This document shows, in pieces, positions 31,507 through 44,124 of a stretch of 64,000 bases of DNA (position 1 is its first letter; each line of letters starts with the position of its first letter). The notes beneath the pieces were generated by a model. The model was given only the letters and a program-made list of their open reading frames with translations. It had not been told where the DNA came from and did no database searches. This DNA is from Urophycis tenuis. Its lineage: Eukaryota > Chordata > Actinopteri > Gadiformes > Phycidae. The position numbers and the translations under genes were made by a program. The DNA lies in the NCBI GenBank assembly GCA_036785325.1, contig JAXIVH010000012.1, forward strand, positions 3,022,814 through 3,086,813, written 5' to 3'.

Positions 31507-34500
31507 ATTAAAAATGTGATTCCTCCCCAATGCTGCTACCTTGCCGTGCGGCTTGCGTGCCTCTGTGACTCTAAAGGCTATACCGGAGGGGATCCATACC
31601 CCCAGTAGGTGCAACCATGCCGGGCAGGTTTTAGAGTAGAGGCCGGACGAAAAGCAGCACCTGGTCCTCCAGGTTGGGGGTGGGGCGTGGGGCCAACAAC
31701 CCCACCCTGTAAAACACTTGCAGTTACAGAAACGCCGACAAGAGAACTAAGAGAGGACACGGCCCTGGGAGAGAGTAGCTCTTCAGCTAGAAGACAAATG
31801 ACGTTGTGTGGTGAAAGCCAGGAGCCCCTGGAAGCCGCAGGACCGACCACCCTACTATCAACCAGGAAGAACATAACCATAGGAACATGGAATGTAAGAA
31901 CAATGTATCAAACAGGGAAAACCTTCCAAATAGCACAAGAGATGAAAAACTATAATCTTGTACTATTGGGCATCAGTGAGGCAAGATGGACACAATCAGG
32001 CCAGAAAAGATTAATTAGTGGAGAGCTGCTGATTTACTCCAGCCATGAAGATGACGATGCCCCACACACAGAAGGGGTAGCTCTCATGCTATCAAGAGCC
32101 GCACAGAGAGCACTGATAGAATGGGAGGCCCATGGACCAAGGATCATCACAGCATCGTTCAGAACAACAAAGGAGAAGATAAAGATGAATGTCATCCAAT
32201 GCTACGCACCAACGAACACCAGTGAAGAAGAAGAAAAAGAGGAGTTCTACGACAGGCTTCAGAACATTCTGGACAAATATCCAGAGAAAGATACCACCAT
32301 CCTCCTGGGTGACTTTAATGCAAAGGTAGGAAAAGTAAACATCGGATATGAAGAGGTGATGGGAACACATGGACTTGGAGAAGCGAGTGAAAACGGAGAG
32401 AAGTTCCTGGATATCTGCGCACTGAACAAGCTTGTTATCGGAGGCAGCATCTTCCCACATAAGAGGATCCACAAAGCAACATGGGTATCACCAGACCACA
32501 CAACAGAGAACCAAATAGATCACATCTGCATAAACAAGAAGTTCAGAGGATCACTAAAGGACGTGAGAGTTAAAAGGGGGGCAGATGTAGCATCTGACCA
32601 TCATTTGTTAACTGCTAGACTGAAACTCAAGCTCAAGAAGAACAAGACGGAGACAACAGCTAACAGACAGAAATACAACGTGAGCCTATTGAGGGACGCA
32701 GAAAAACAAGAGGAATTCAGACTGAAACTATCAAACAAATTTGAAGTTCTCCAGGACCTACTTGAAGACGAAAACACAATCGACAGTCAGTGGCAACATA
32801 TTAAAGACGCACTAATATCCACATGCCAAGAAGTGGTTGGCTACAGGAAATTCCAGCAAAAGGAGTGGATATCAACAGAAACCCAACAAAGGATTCAAAC
32901 AAGAAAAGAGAAGAAAGCAGCAGTAACAAACAGCCGTACAAGAGCATCCAAGGCAAAGGCACAAGAAGAGTATACAAATATCAATAGAATGGTTAAGAGG
33001 AGCATTAAGGCGGACAAGCGGAAATACATCGACAACCTAGCTGAAGAAGCAGAGGAAGCAGCAAGAAATGGAAACATGAAACAGTTGTATGACACCACCA
33101 GAAAGCTGTCGGGCAAATACAGCAGGCCACAAAGACCGGTCAGGGATAAAGAGGGAAACAGCATTAAAGCAAAGGACGGACAACTACACAGATGGGCAGA
33201 ACACTTTGAGGAACTGCTAAATAGACCCCCACCAGTAAACCCACCAGATATCCAACCAGCACAGACCGACCTCCCCATCAGCTGTGACATACCCAGCAGA
33301 GAGGAGATCAGGAAAGCGATACAACAGCTGAAGAGTGGGAAAGCAACTGGGCCAGATAACATCCCGGCAGAAGCCCTAAAGGCAGACGTTGGTACCACGG
33401 TGAGCCTGCTGCATCCACTCTTCAAAAGGATCTGGGAAGAAGAAGAGATACCAACAGACTGGAAAGAGGGCCTTATTAGCAAGACCTGGAAAACCTGACC
33501 TGGGAAACTGCAACAACTATAGAGGGATCACACTACTCTCTGTGCCAGGCAAAGTGCTAAATAGAGTCATCCTGGACAGAATGAAGGATGCAGTTGACCA
33601 CCAACTGAGGGACGAGCAAGCAGGATTTAGAAAGAATAAGTCCTGTGTAGACCAGATTGCCACTCTTCGCATTATCATTGAGCAGTCACTAGAGTGGAAC
33701 TCCCCACTCTATGTCAACGTTGTCGACTACGAGAAGGCATTCGACAGTGTACATAGAGAGATCGAATGGAAGTTATTGAGACACCATGGAGTGCCCACTA
33801 AGCTAGTGAACATCATTAAAAACAGCTATTCTGGAATGACCTGTAGAGTGATACATGATGGACAGCTCACAGAACAGTTCCAGATCAAGACTGGGCTCAG
33901 ACAGGATTGTCTTCTATCCCCATTCCTGTTTTTACTGCCATTGACTGGATCATGAGAACAACAAGAGAACAAAGGAAGAACGCAATCCGATGGACATTAT
34001 GGACACAACTGGATGACTTGGATTTCGCAGATGACCTGGCACTACTGTCACATAGCTACCGCCAGATGCAAGACAAGATCAATACACTCACAGAGATTTC
34101 CTCACAAGTAGGACTTAACATCAATGAGGGTAAAACAAAAAACATAAGGATAAATACAACTAGTACGGAACCGATCACCCTTGGTGACACCATGTTAGAA
34201 GAGGTAGAGTCCTTCACCTACTTGGGGAGTATCATCAGCAGTCAGGGTGGTACAGATGCAGATGTAAAAGCTAGGATAGGTAAGGCAAGGACATCATTTC
34301 TACTTCTCAAGAACATCTGGAACTCTAGAGAGATACGGGAAACGACTAAAATCAGAATCTTTAACTCCAACGTAAAATCCGTCCTGCTCTATGGGGCAGA
34401 GACATGGAGAATCAATAAGATCACAATAAATAAAGTGCAAACCTTCATAAACAAATGTCTCAGAAGAATCCTGAAAATCTACTGGCCGAACAAGATCAGC

Positions 34501-34841
34501 AACAACGATCTATGGACAAGAACAAAACAACCCCCAGCAGGAGACGAAATTGGACGAAGAAGATGGAGATGGATCGGGCACACATTACGCAAACCAGTGT
34601 CAAACACCACCAGACAGGCTCTGACCTGGAACCCTCAAGGGAAGAGAAGCAGGACGTCCTAAAAACACCTGGCGCCGGGACCTCCATGCAGACACCAAGA
34701 GACTGGGAGGCACCTGGTCGCAGATAGAAAAGAACGCCAGTGACCGTGAACTCTGGCGGTCCCTCGTCGACGGCCTATACCCCAGTAGGAAGGCGTGTGG
34801 AAGGCGAAAGTGAAGTAAGTGAAGTGATTAAAAATGTGATT
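31507..34841 (+). mobile_element. Full-length RTE-like LINE flanked by a 15-bp target-site duplication
   Basis: ATTAAAAATGTGATT occurs at 31507-31521 and again at 34827-34841, enclosing a 3.3-kb body. The body has a short GC-rich 5' leader, one long coding region and a simple GTGAAGTAAGTGAAGTG tail. Size, single ORF and short tail fit the RTE clade, though the clade is inference. The duplication is identical on both sides, which suggests a fairly recent insertion. Confidence 0.85.
31609..34804 (+). pseudogene. LINE endonuclease-reverse transcriptase, frameshifted
   Basis: An APE-type endonuclease comes first: GTWNVRTMYQTGK, LLGISEARW, QCYAPTN, ILLGDFNAKVG and ASDHHLL. A basic linker and a reverse transcriptase follow: SGKATGPDNIPAE, NYRGITLL, VDYEKAFDSV, LSPFLF and the catalytic FADDLALL. 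The end is RRRWRWIGHTLRKP and GRPKNTWRRDLH. The frame is broken at about 33,475-33,500, about 33,910-33,955 and about 34,655, so no full protein can be made. RT-derived frames on the minus strand are shadows. Confidence 0.88.
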
Positions 34842-36173
34842 AGTATTATTAAATTAATATGAATAAATATCATACTAATATTACATACAAGTATAATATT
34901 GAGTCATGTGTTTATGTAAAAGTATATGTTTATGTATAAAATATGTGATTATAACTATTATTAACAACAACAATAACTATTATTAGCACTATTCCACGTA
35001 TGATTGGATTTCTAAAAGAGTATTCCTATGTAAGAAGGTGTCGCTGCTCTAACACCGGGGGGCAGCAGAGAGCCTCCGGCCCGCCGGTCGAGACCCGAGC
35101 AAGACGAGACAACATGGAGCCCGAAGAAGAGCGCTCCGCTCCCGGTCCTCCCGGTCCTCCTGCCGCCGCTCGCTCCGGAGGAGGAGACTGACGGACGGGC
35201 TGCTGCTCTCACTGACCCGAGGAGCGGTTCTGAGAGGACCGAAGGTCCGTCCTGATACCTCAGATCACCAGATCTTAGTGTTGTTGTGTCTCACATTGAT
35301 TAATGATCTAACGAGTGTTAACGTGTTGGAAGATCTCTGAAGTTAACCAGACTGGTTCTGAAGACCACCAGCCAGTGGGGAGTGAGACCAGAAGATACTG
35401 GTTTTACTCACCACTAGAAGACCAGAAGATACTGGTTTTACTCCCCACCAGAAGACCAGAAGACTAGAAGATAAGGTCTCAGTGACTCGGTGGTGATTAC
35501 AAACTTACACTCAAAGTGAAGCTCAAAGTCCCTGCGGTTCAAACGCATCCCCGGTAAGTGTTCCTATGTTTTGTATGACCTCACCAACCCCGGAGAACGA
35601 TGTTCTGGTGGAGAACGTTGTTCTGGTGGAGAACGTACCTGGTAAAACATGTGAACCCTCCGGTCTCCTGGAGGAGCGTCCATAAAGAATTATATGATGA
35701 CACGGTGGTCTCTGGCGCCCCCCCTGGTCAGGGTGTTGGCCTGTACCCTCCAGGTACCAGGGAACAGCTTCTGGAAATCAATTCATCTGATCTGAGACAT
35801 CCACCATTCTCCAGTGTAAATAGTTTTGTAATGTCTTTTCCTGGGCCGTAGAAAGAATCTCTTCCTGTTCTTTAGCTTGTTTTTCCTTTATTTCTCACGG
35901 GGAACCTCAGGGTTCAATACTTTGCCCTGTTTAGTTCTTATGTTCTTATGCACTCTTTCCTTCCTTCATTTTTGTGACCAAAAACGGAAGTGGATGTAAA
36001 GCATAATTGACATTAAAATAGGCCTACACACACAGGTTTGTTCATGACCATTGGTTGTAGCCTCCCGTTGTACTCTGTGCTTGTTACCTGGTCTGGGCTG
36101 ACCAGAAGGTTTGTGAAGAAGTCCTATGGCTCTAGATGATGCTGATGCTCTTGTGTTCTGGACCTCAGGGGCC
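34842..36173 (+). promoter_or_regulatory. ccdc61 5' region and possible non-coding first exon
   Basis: An AT-rich start gives way to GC-rich sequence at 35,050-35,200. A candidate untranslated exon ends at CATCCCCG|GTAAGTG (donor at 35,552). The matching acceptor would be GGACCTCAG (36160-36168), six bases before the preferred ATG at 36174. A short open frame at 35,114-35,191 (MEPEEERSAPGPP) is unsupported. Confidence 0.4.
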
Positions 36174-39100
36174 ATGGAGGTGGGCCCAGTGGTGGAGGAG
36201 GAGCTGGTGTTCCGAGGGGTGGAATTCAGCGTGAAGGTGGAGATGGAGAGTGGTCTGCTGGTGGTGGAGATCTCAGACGTGAAGTCAGCCGACCAGTGGA
36301 GGGGAGAGTTCGATCCTGCTTGTACGCAACCACACATTAGAGTGGGAGGCTGTGAGATGATCATCAGTATTATCTTGTGTGTTTGTCTTATGTTCTGTAC
36401 AACTTATATCCTTCTGTAGACATCGAGGACCTCACACGTAAAACTGGAAACTTCAAGCAATTCCCCATCTTCTGCAGCATGTTGGAGTCAGCCGTGAGAA
36501 AGGTTAGGCTCCAGGATGAAGGTGAACTTGGTTAGGCTCCAGGATGAAGGTGAACTTGGTTAGGCTCCAGGATGAAGGTGAACTTGGTTAGGCTCCAGGA
36601 TGAAGGTGAACTTGGTTAGGCTCCAGGATGAAGGTGAACTTGGTTAGGCTCCAGGATGAAGGTGAACAAACATCAACCATGGATTCCTGACGTCAGTCAG
36701 GTTTTAAAGGTGTATGTGGATAATCACATTGTAAAATGTGTAATTAACCTTAAGTGTGATTGACTTCATCAATTGTATTGTCAGGTGAGTGACTCAGTGA
36801 CCCTTGACCTCCTGACCTATGCTGACCTGGAGCTGCTGCGTGACAGGAAGGCCGGGAGCCGACCTCAGAGCAGCCAGCAGTCTGCAGCCCTCGGGGCCAA
36901 GAGATACCTAATCCTCATCTACACCGTGGAGTTTGACAGGTGTGGTCTCTGAAGAACCCCTAACTTAACCCTCTCCTTACCTTCTAGATAGGGTAGGCAG
37001 TGGAGAAACAGTGTGCAGGTAGCCTGACAGGTAGCTACCCCCAGACTAGCCTCAGCAAGCCGGTCTGTAGAGTAAACACAGAGCTTCTCTCCCCGTGTGA
37101 CCGGTAGGATCCACTACCCGCTGCCCATGGCCTACCGGGGGAAGCCGGACCCCGCTGTCCTGCAGAGAGAGCTCAGAGCCCTGCGGGCGCAGCTCCGCGC
37201 ACTGCCCGGCCAGGAGACCCAGAGGCTGCGAGCAGAGTGGGTCATTCATTCATTCATTCATTCATTCATTCATTCATTCATTCATACAGAATACAGACGG
37301 CTGGTGCAGCTGGTTCTTTTCCTTCAGTACTATCATCTCGACCCAAAACACTTTTTACACACATGAGAAGTCGACAGCAGAGCATGGTGAGGAACCCAGT
37401 GAACATGGTCTCCTCTCTCCTCTAGACTGGCCCAGCTGAGGGAGGAGAAGCTGGCCCTGGCCCAGGCCCTGGAGCGTCTGCAGGGGGAGGTGGGGCGGGA
37501 GGCCACCTGGAGGAGCAGGGAGGCGCTTCGAGGCCTGGAGAAGCAGCTTGTGAAGGAACAGGCCAGGAGCCAGCGCTCGGCCAGTAGGAGGAGCCAGGAG
37601 CAGCACCTCCTGGTGGAGCAGGTGGGGCCTCCTGTGATGACATCACTCTGGGACCGTTTCGATTGTCCATGTGAACGTCTGGGTCTGTTTCCAGCTGGAG
37701 GAGCTGAGGGCATCTGACAGTGCGCTGCGTGTCCGTGTGAAGAGCCTGACCAGCGAGCTGGCCTCCCTCAGGAGAGGGTGAGACCTTCATCCTCCTTCAC
37801 AACATGTCCAGCATGTTTTACTCCTGTCTTACGTGACGCGTGTTGGGGTGCGTTTGTTTTCTCCCCCAGCAGCAGGGGGACGCCCGTCTCTCGGGGCGAC
37901 CACCAGACCTACGGAGCCCTCTCGCGGGAGAGGGGCTCAGGGTCCCGGGAGAGGACTTCTCTCTCCAGGGACAGGGGCTGCGGCAGGGCGGGGGTCCCAG
38001 CCCGCTCAGGGTCCTGGGAGCGAGCCGATGACCGGGTCGTGTGCTCGGGGGAGAGGGGGCGCAGAGCCGAGCGCTGCGTTCCCAGACCGTCTCCTTCCCC
38101 CACCGGTACGTCAGAACCTCAGACCCTCAGGCCTTCTCCGCTGGATAGTAGTGTTGGTGAGGCACGCTGAGATCAGATGTTCTGAACCTTCTCCCCTCTC
38201 CAGGGGCCCGTGGGCCGCGCTTCGACCCCACCGCATACGTCCAGGACCGTCAGCGGCGCCTGAAGGAAGCAGACCTCAAAAAGTACGTCTGGTTTGGCTG
38301 TCGAGAGCTCAACACTAGCAGCAGTAGCTAGCATGCGTGCTAGCGTGTGTGCTAACGTGCGTGTTAGCGTGTGTGCTAACGTGGTGCTGCATGTCTCTAG
38401 GCTGAGGAAGATGAGGAGAGACATGCTGGCGTCCCCTGTCCTGTCTGAGAGGGGGCGGTCACGCTCAAGGGAGCCCCGCCCCCTCACGGAACGCTCCGGC
38501 AGCCGGGGGCGGAGCCTGTCCACAGAGAGGCGGGGCAGCAGACCGTCCTCCGCGGGGTCCCTGGTGGATGAGGATCACATGACCAGCGTCCTGCTCAGGT
38601 CACAGCCTCAGAACAACCCACATGGCTTCACGCCTTTCATACTGTGACACCAGCATAACCATGGAGACGGCTGGCTGCACGCCGCCTCCCTGCGGGGTTC
38701 TTTAGTCTGTAGTCTGTAGTCTGTAACGCCTTGTCTTGGTTTTTCAGGGGAAGAAAAGCGACCTACAACGGCCCTAAGGTGAGCGCTCGATCCCAAGTCA
38801 TCTTTAAGGTGTCTCCACCTGGCCGGCAGGGCCCCCGCGTGGGGGGGGCACCATGGGGCCGACACGGCCCCCGCGTGGGGGGGGCACCATGGGGCCGACA
38901 GGGCCCCCGCGTGGGGGGGGCACCATGGGGCCGACAGGGCCCCCGCGTGGGGGGGGGCACCATGGGGCCGGCAGGGCCCCCGCGTGGGGGGGGCACCATG
39001 GGGCCGGCAGGGCCCCCGCGTGGAGGGGGCACCATGGGGCCGACACGGCCCCCGCGTGGGGGGGGCACCATGGGGCCGGCAGGGCCCCCGCGTGGGGGGG

Positions 39101-39836
39101 GCACCATGGGGCCGGCAGGGCCCCCGCGTGGGGGGGGCACCATGGGGCCGACACGGCCCCCGCATGGGGGGGGGCACCGCCGACACGGCCCCCGCGTGGG
39201 GGGGGGCACCATGGGGCCGGCAGGGTGAGTGGCGGGGGCTCTGTCTCTTTAGGGGGGCTCTAGGGGGGCTCTGTCTCTTTAGGGGGGCTCTAGGGGGGCT
39301 CTGTCTCTTTAGGGGGGCTCTGCCTCTTTAGGGGGGCTCTGTCTCTGTAGGGGGGCTCTGTCTCTTTAGGGGGGCTCTAGGGGGGGCTCTGGAGGTGCGG
39401 TGGCAGTGCACTCAGCTGAAGTGCGGTGTGTTTGTCTCCTAGTCTCGGGGGAACGCCGTGGTGGGCCGGAAGCAGCTGAGCAGCACACCCACGTACCAGC
39501 GCAGGGCCGACAGAGGTACAGAACCCACCTGGACCCACAGAACCAGGACTCACTGTACATGACCATAACCACAATACACCAGACTGCTAGAACTACAACC
39601 ATTACCAGGATACATTAGATTCTCTACTATAACTACAATCTTAACTAGCTAACCTCAGTACAACCTTAACCAGCTAACCTCACTAGCACCACACCTGTGA
39701 GCTGCTACAGCTAACCTCCCCCCCCCCCCCCCCCCCACCAGATGGCTCTGTGGACGCGGGAACAGAGCTATCAGAGATCGATGCTCGTCTGCAGGCCCTG
39801 CAGGACTACATGAGAGACCTGGACACGGGACCCTAA
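36174..39836 (+). CDS. ccdc61: CCDC61 / VFL3 homologue, centriole-basal body protein (12 coding exons, 501 aa)
   Basis: CCDC61 is the vertebrate VFL3 protein of centrosomes and basal bodies, with an XRCC4-like head and a coiled coil. Exons: 36174-36321, 36420-36502, 36785-36939, 37108-37236, 37426-37621, 37695-37777, 37870-38105, 38204-38282, 38401-38598, 38748-38778, 39443-39515 and 39742-39836; phase holds throughout. The head domain (about residues 1-145) has ELVFRGVEF, ADQWRGEFDPAYIEDLT, KTGNFKQFPIFC, SVTLDLLTY and RYLILIYTVEFDRIHYPLP. A coiled coil follows (LREEKLALAQALERL), then an Arg/Ser-rich basic region. The end SEIDARLQALQDYM matches the human C-terminus. An upstream in-frame ATG at 36126 exists, but MEVGPVVEEE is taken as the start. 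Exon 7 could use a second AG three bases on. Confidence 0.93.
36503..36666. repeat. 28-bp minisatellite starting at the ccdc61 exon 2 donor, 6 copies
   Basis: The unit GTTAGGCTCCAGGATGAAGG plus TGAACTTG begins exactly at the donor GT of the intron (AAAG|GTTAGG) and repeats as TTG|GTTAGG. It also holds GAAG|GTGAAC, a second donor-like site. Confidence 0.95.
38826..39390. repeat. 36-bp G/C-rich minisatellite and GGGGGGCTCTGTCTCTTTA repeats in ccdc61 intron 10
   Basis: About eleven units of GGGCCCCCGCGTGGGGGGGG plus CACCATGGGGCCGACA, then a short array of about 19 bp. Overlapping ORFs on both strands over 100 aa are repeat translations. Confidence 0.95.
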
Positions 39837-40577
39837 CCCAGACCTGGACCACAGGAGTTCAGGACCAGAGCAGGTCTCTCTCCTGTGGGCTGAAGAGAGG
39901 CCTGCTGCACGGTTCACTGGACTATAAATGGGTCTGATTCACTGTGGACTAGAACCTGATCAGGGTGGACCGGGACCTGGTCTTGGTCTTTTTTACCTTT
40001 TGGCTGCTTGTTGATGACTAACGTGGTGATCTGAAGTGGTGGCCCTGTGTTTGTTTTTAAGTAGCATTGTATGTAAGATGTGAGTGTGATTCCTCCCTCC
40101 TCATGGACCTGAAGTTCACCCTGCCATATACATACCATATACTGTGTACATTCTGCTATCTTCTAGTTAAATGCAGCTTTAATTTGCCTTTTTTTTAAAA
40201 GCATATAAACTTGAACAAAACACAACAGCCGAGGATTTCAACATACGGTATTGATTTGGGTCTGTGTAATGTTAGAAGTTCTATCTCCCCATTGCTGTTT
40301 CTAGAACCTTTTGGTTTCTCCAAGGGGAGCCCACAGAACTCAGCCCCGGGACCGTGTGGACCTTTACAATCTGTTCAAATGAACCTGATTAAATGCTCTG
40401 TGTACAATACACTCAGAACTTCATTGGAATGTTCACCAGAAGGTTGATTCCACACGTAAACCTTCTGACCAGAAGGGTCACGACGAACAACACTGGAGAT
40501 GAGGTTTCTATGGAAAGGTAAACTCTTTGGCACTGGTACCCAGCGATGGAGGGTCATCTGTCAGCAGGTCTCTCTAA
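39837..40577. other. ccdc61 3' UTR and unique sequence
   Basis: No second gene recognised. ATTAAA at about 40,389 could act as a weak poly(A) signal for ccdc61. Confidence 0.4.
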
Positions 40578-40689
40578 GGCTTTAACACCTTAACATGGCT
40601 GACATTTCTGACCCAATTTCCCTTCAGGGATTAATACATTTTCTATGTCTATGTCTCCAACATGTCAGCCATGTTAAGGTGTTAAAGCC
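40578..40689. repeat. 27-bp perfect inverted repeat
   Basis: GGCTTTAACACCTTAACATG plus GCTGACA (40578-40604) is exactly reverse-complemented at 40663-40689, with a 58-base spacer. No clear target duplication flanks it. It could be a tiny MITE or a structured RNA region. Confidence 0.85.
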
Positions 40690-40904
40690 ATTGTGACGGC
40701 AGGGATTACAAATGTCAGATGAGCTTCTTTACCAGAATGTAGAAAGAAATTCTTATATACAGTATAATAGAGGATTCATGATTGGACACTAAATGGTGAC
40801 ACCCTTTCGGGTGTCAAACATAAGGTTCTGGGATGGTCCCCAGGTCCAGACCATCCTGTAGGACGGTACCGAAATACACCCTGAGCTGTGATACCTGGTC
40901 TGCG

Positions 40905-41145
40905 GAAAGACAAACGGATGTCCCCTTAAGACAAACTGTTGTCCCTTTAAGACAAACAGATGTCCCCTTAAGACAAACTGTTATCCCTTTAAGACAAACA
41001 TGTCCCCTTAAGACAAACTTGTCCTCTTAAAACAAACAGCTGTCCCCTTAAGATAAACAGATGTCCCCTTAAGACAAACAGTGTCCCTTTAAGATAAACA
41101 GATGTCCCCTTAATACAAACCGTTGTCCCTTTAAGACAAACCCTC
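40905..41145. repeat. CCCCTTAAGACAAACAGATGT minisatellite, about 12 copies
   Basis: Units of about 17-21 bp alternate GTCCCCTTAAGACAAAC with GTCCCTTTAAGACAAAC. Confidence 0.9.
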
Positions 41146-41464
41146 TCCTGGGCGCTCAGAGAGCACCTCCCACTCTGACCACTGAACCATCAGAGGACAG
41201 ACTCTGCTGTCCAGTTACATCAGCGCTCACCAGACTGGGCGCATTAAGCACCATGATCCGCTCCACTCTGTGTGTGTTGGAGTAGAACAGCAGATCTGAG
41301 GCTCCAGCAGCTGGCGGAGGTTCGTTAGTAAACGGGTGGGGGAGGGGAGCGCTGGGAACAGCTGCTCCACCCCCATGGTGGTGTGGGTCATGTGACCGTG
41401 AGGACTCTGGAGTGCCAGGCAGCTCTGAGCATGACGGCCTCCTTAATGCTTCCTGCTGCAGTGA

Positions 41465-43955
41465 AACAGCACAATGTGGCAGATAAGAGACATTATCTGG
41501 TTGGTTCACAGGAGACCAGTGAGGAGAGACAGGTCAGATAAGAGACATTATCTGGTTGGTTCACAGGAGACCAGTGAGGAGAGACAGGTCAGATAAGAGA
41601 CATTATCTGGTTGGTTCACAGGAGACCAGTGAGGAGAGACAGGTCAGATAAGAGACATTATCTGGTTGGTTCACAGGAGACCAGTGAGGAGAGACAGGTC
41701 AGATAAGACATTATCTGGTTGGTTCACAGGAGACCAGTGAGGAGAGACAGGTCAGATAAGAGACATTATCTGGTTGGTTCACAGGAGACCAGTGGGGAGA
41801 GACAGGTCAGATAAGAGACATTATCTGGTTGGTTCACAGGAGACCAGCGGGGAGAGACAGGTCAGATAAGAGACATTATCTGGTTGGTTCACAGGAGACC
41901 AGCGAGGAGAGACAGGTCAGATAAGAGACATTATCTGGTTGGTTCACAGGAGACCAGTGAGGAGAGACAGGTCAGATAAGAGACATTATCTGGTTGGTTC
42001 ACAGGAGACCAGTGGGGAGAGACAGGTCAGATAAGAGACATTATCTGGTTGGTTCACAGGAGACCAGTGGGGAGAGACAGGTCAGATAAGAGACATTATC
42101 TGGTTGGTTCACAGGAGACCAGTGAGGAGAGACAGGTCAGATAAGAGACATTATCTGGTTGGTTCACAGGAGACCAGTGAGGAGAGACAGGTCAGATAAG
42201 AGACATTATCTGGTTGGTTCACAGGAGACCAGTGAGGAGAGACAGGTCAGATAAGAGACATTATCTGGTTGGTTCACAGGAGACCAGTGAGGAGAGACAG
42301 GTCAGATAAGAGACATTATCTGGTTGGTTCACAGGAGACCAGCGGGGAGAGACAGGTCAGATAAGAGACATTATCTGGTTGGTTCACAGGAGACCAGCGG
42401 GGAGAGACAGGTCAGATAAGAGACATTATCTGGTTGGTTCACAGGAGACCAGCGGGGAGAGACAGGTCAGATAAGAGACATTATCTGGTTGGTTCACAGG
42501 AGACCAGTGAGGAGAGACAGGTCAGATAAGAGACATTATCTGGTTGGTTCACAGGAGACCAGTGAGGAGAGACAGGTCAGATAAGAGACATTATCTGGTT
42601 GGTTCACAGGAGACCAGTGGGGAGAGACAGGTCAGATAAGAGACATTATCTGGTTGGTTCACAGGAGACCAGTGGGGAGAGACAGGTCAGATAAGAGACA
42701 TTATCTGGTTGGTTCACAGGAGACCAGTGAGGAGAGACAGGTCAGATAAGAGACATTATCTGGTTGGTTCACAGGAGACCAGCGGGGAGAGACAGGTCAG
42801 ATAAGAGACATTATCTGGTTGGTTCACAGGAGACCAGCGGGGAGAGACAGGTCAGATAAGAGACATTATCTGGTTGGTTCACAGGAGACCAGCGGGGAGA
42901 GACAGGTCAGATAAGACATTATCTGGTTGGTTCACAGGAGACCAGTGAGGAGAGACAGGTCAGATAAGAGACATTATCTGGTTGGTTCACAGGAGACCAG
43001 CGGGGAGAGACAGGTCAGATAAGAGACATTATCTGGTTGGTTCACAGGAGACCAGTAGGGAGAGACAGGTCAGATAAGAGACATTATCTGGTTGGTTCAC
43101 AGGAGACCAGTGGGGAGAGACAGGTCAGATAAGAGACATTATCTGGTTGGTTCACAGGAGACCAGTGAGGAGAGACAGGTCAGATAAGAGACATTATCTG
43201 GTTGGTTCACAGGAGACCAGCGGGGAGAGACAGGTCAGATAAGAGACATTATCTGGTTGGTTCACAGGAGACCAGCGAGGAGAGACAGGTCAGATAAGAG
43301 ACATTATCTGGTTGGTTCACAGGAGACCAGCGAGGAGAGACAGGTCAGATAAGAGACATTATCTGGTTGGTTCACAGGAGACCAGTGAGGAGAGACAGGT
43401 CAGATAAGAGACATTATCTGGTTGGTTCACAGGAGACCAGTGAGGAGAGACAGGTCAGATAAGAGACATTATCTGGTTGGTTCACAGGAGACCAGCGGGG
43501 AGAGACAGGTCAGATAAGAGACATTATCTGGTTGGTTCACAGGAGACCAGCGGGGAGAGACAGGTCAGATAAGAGACATTATCTGGTTGGTTCACAGGAG
43601 ACCAGCGAGGAGAGACAGGTCAGATAAGAGACATTATCTGGTTGGTTCACAGGAGACCAGTGAGGAGAGACAGCTCAGATAAGAGACATTATCTGGTTGG
43701 TTCACAGGAGACCAGTGGGGAGAGACAGGTCAGATAAGAGACATTATCTGGTTGGTTCACAGGAGACCAGTGAGGAGAGACAGGTCAGATAAGAGACATT
43801 ATCTGGTTGGTTCACAGGAGACCAGCGGGGAGAGACAGGTCAGATAAGAGACATTATCTGGTTGGTTCACAGGAGACCAGTGGGGAGAGACAGGTCAGAT
43901 AAGAGACATTATCTGGTTGGTTCACAGGAGACCAGTGAGGAGAGACAGGTCACAT
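41465..43955. repeat. 55-bp minisatellite with paired GATA motifs, about 45 copies
   Basis: The unit includes GATAAGAGACATTATCTGGT, TGGTTCACAGGAGACCAGTG and AGGAGAGACAGGTCA. Within each unit CAGATAA and TTATCTG face each other across six bases, so the array holds about 90 WGATAA sites. Copies are highly uniform. It lies between the convergent genes ccdc61 and atrx. Confidence 0.95.
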
Positions 43956-44118
43956 CTTAGTCAGCCTCGGGTCAAACAAACGACTTCAATAGTAAGATAT
44001 GAACATCTTTTCAATGATTTCACATTTTGATATTGCAAATAATCACAAGAACAATATTCACCCAAATATTGCAGTCAAATCCTTTCAAAAAGCCTACAAA
44101 GGTTTTTTTGCAAATGCC

Positions 44119-44124
44119 TTTATT
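44119..44124 (-). terminator. Poly(A) signal candidate for atrx
   Basis: TTTATT (AATAAA on the minus strand) about 730 bases beyond the atrx stop in AT-rich unique sequence. Confidence 0.45.

Noticed and set aside
32895..33482. 195-aa minus-strand ORF
   Set aside because: Antisense of the LINE coding region with no domain of its own.
35717..35740. GGCGCCCCCCCTGGTCAG as a CTCF site
   Set aside because: The C run is two bases too long for the core motif.
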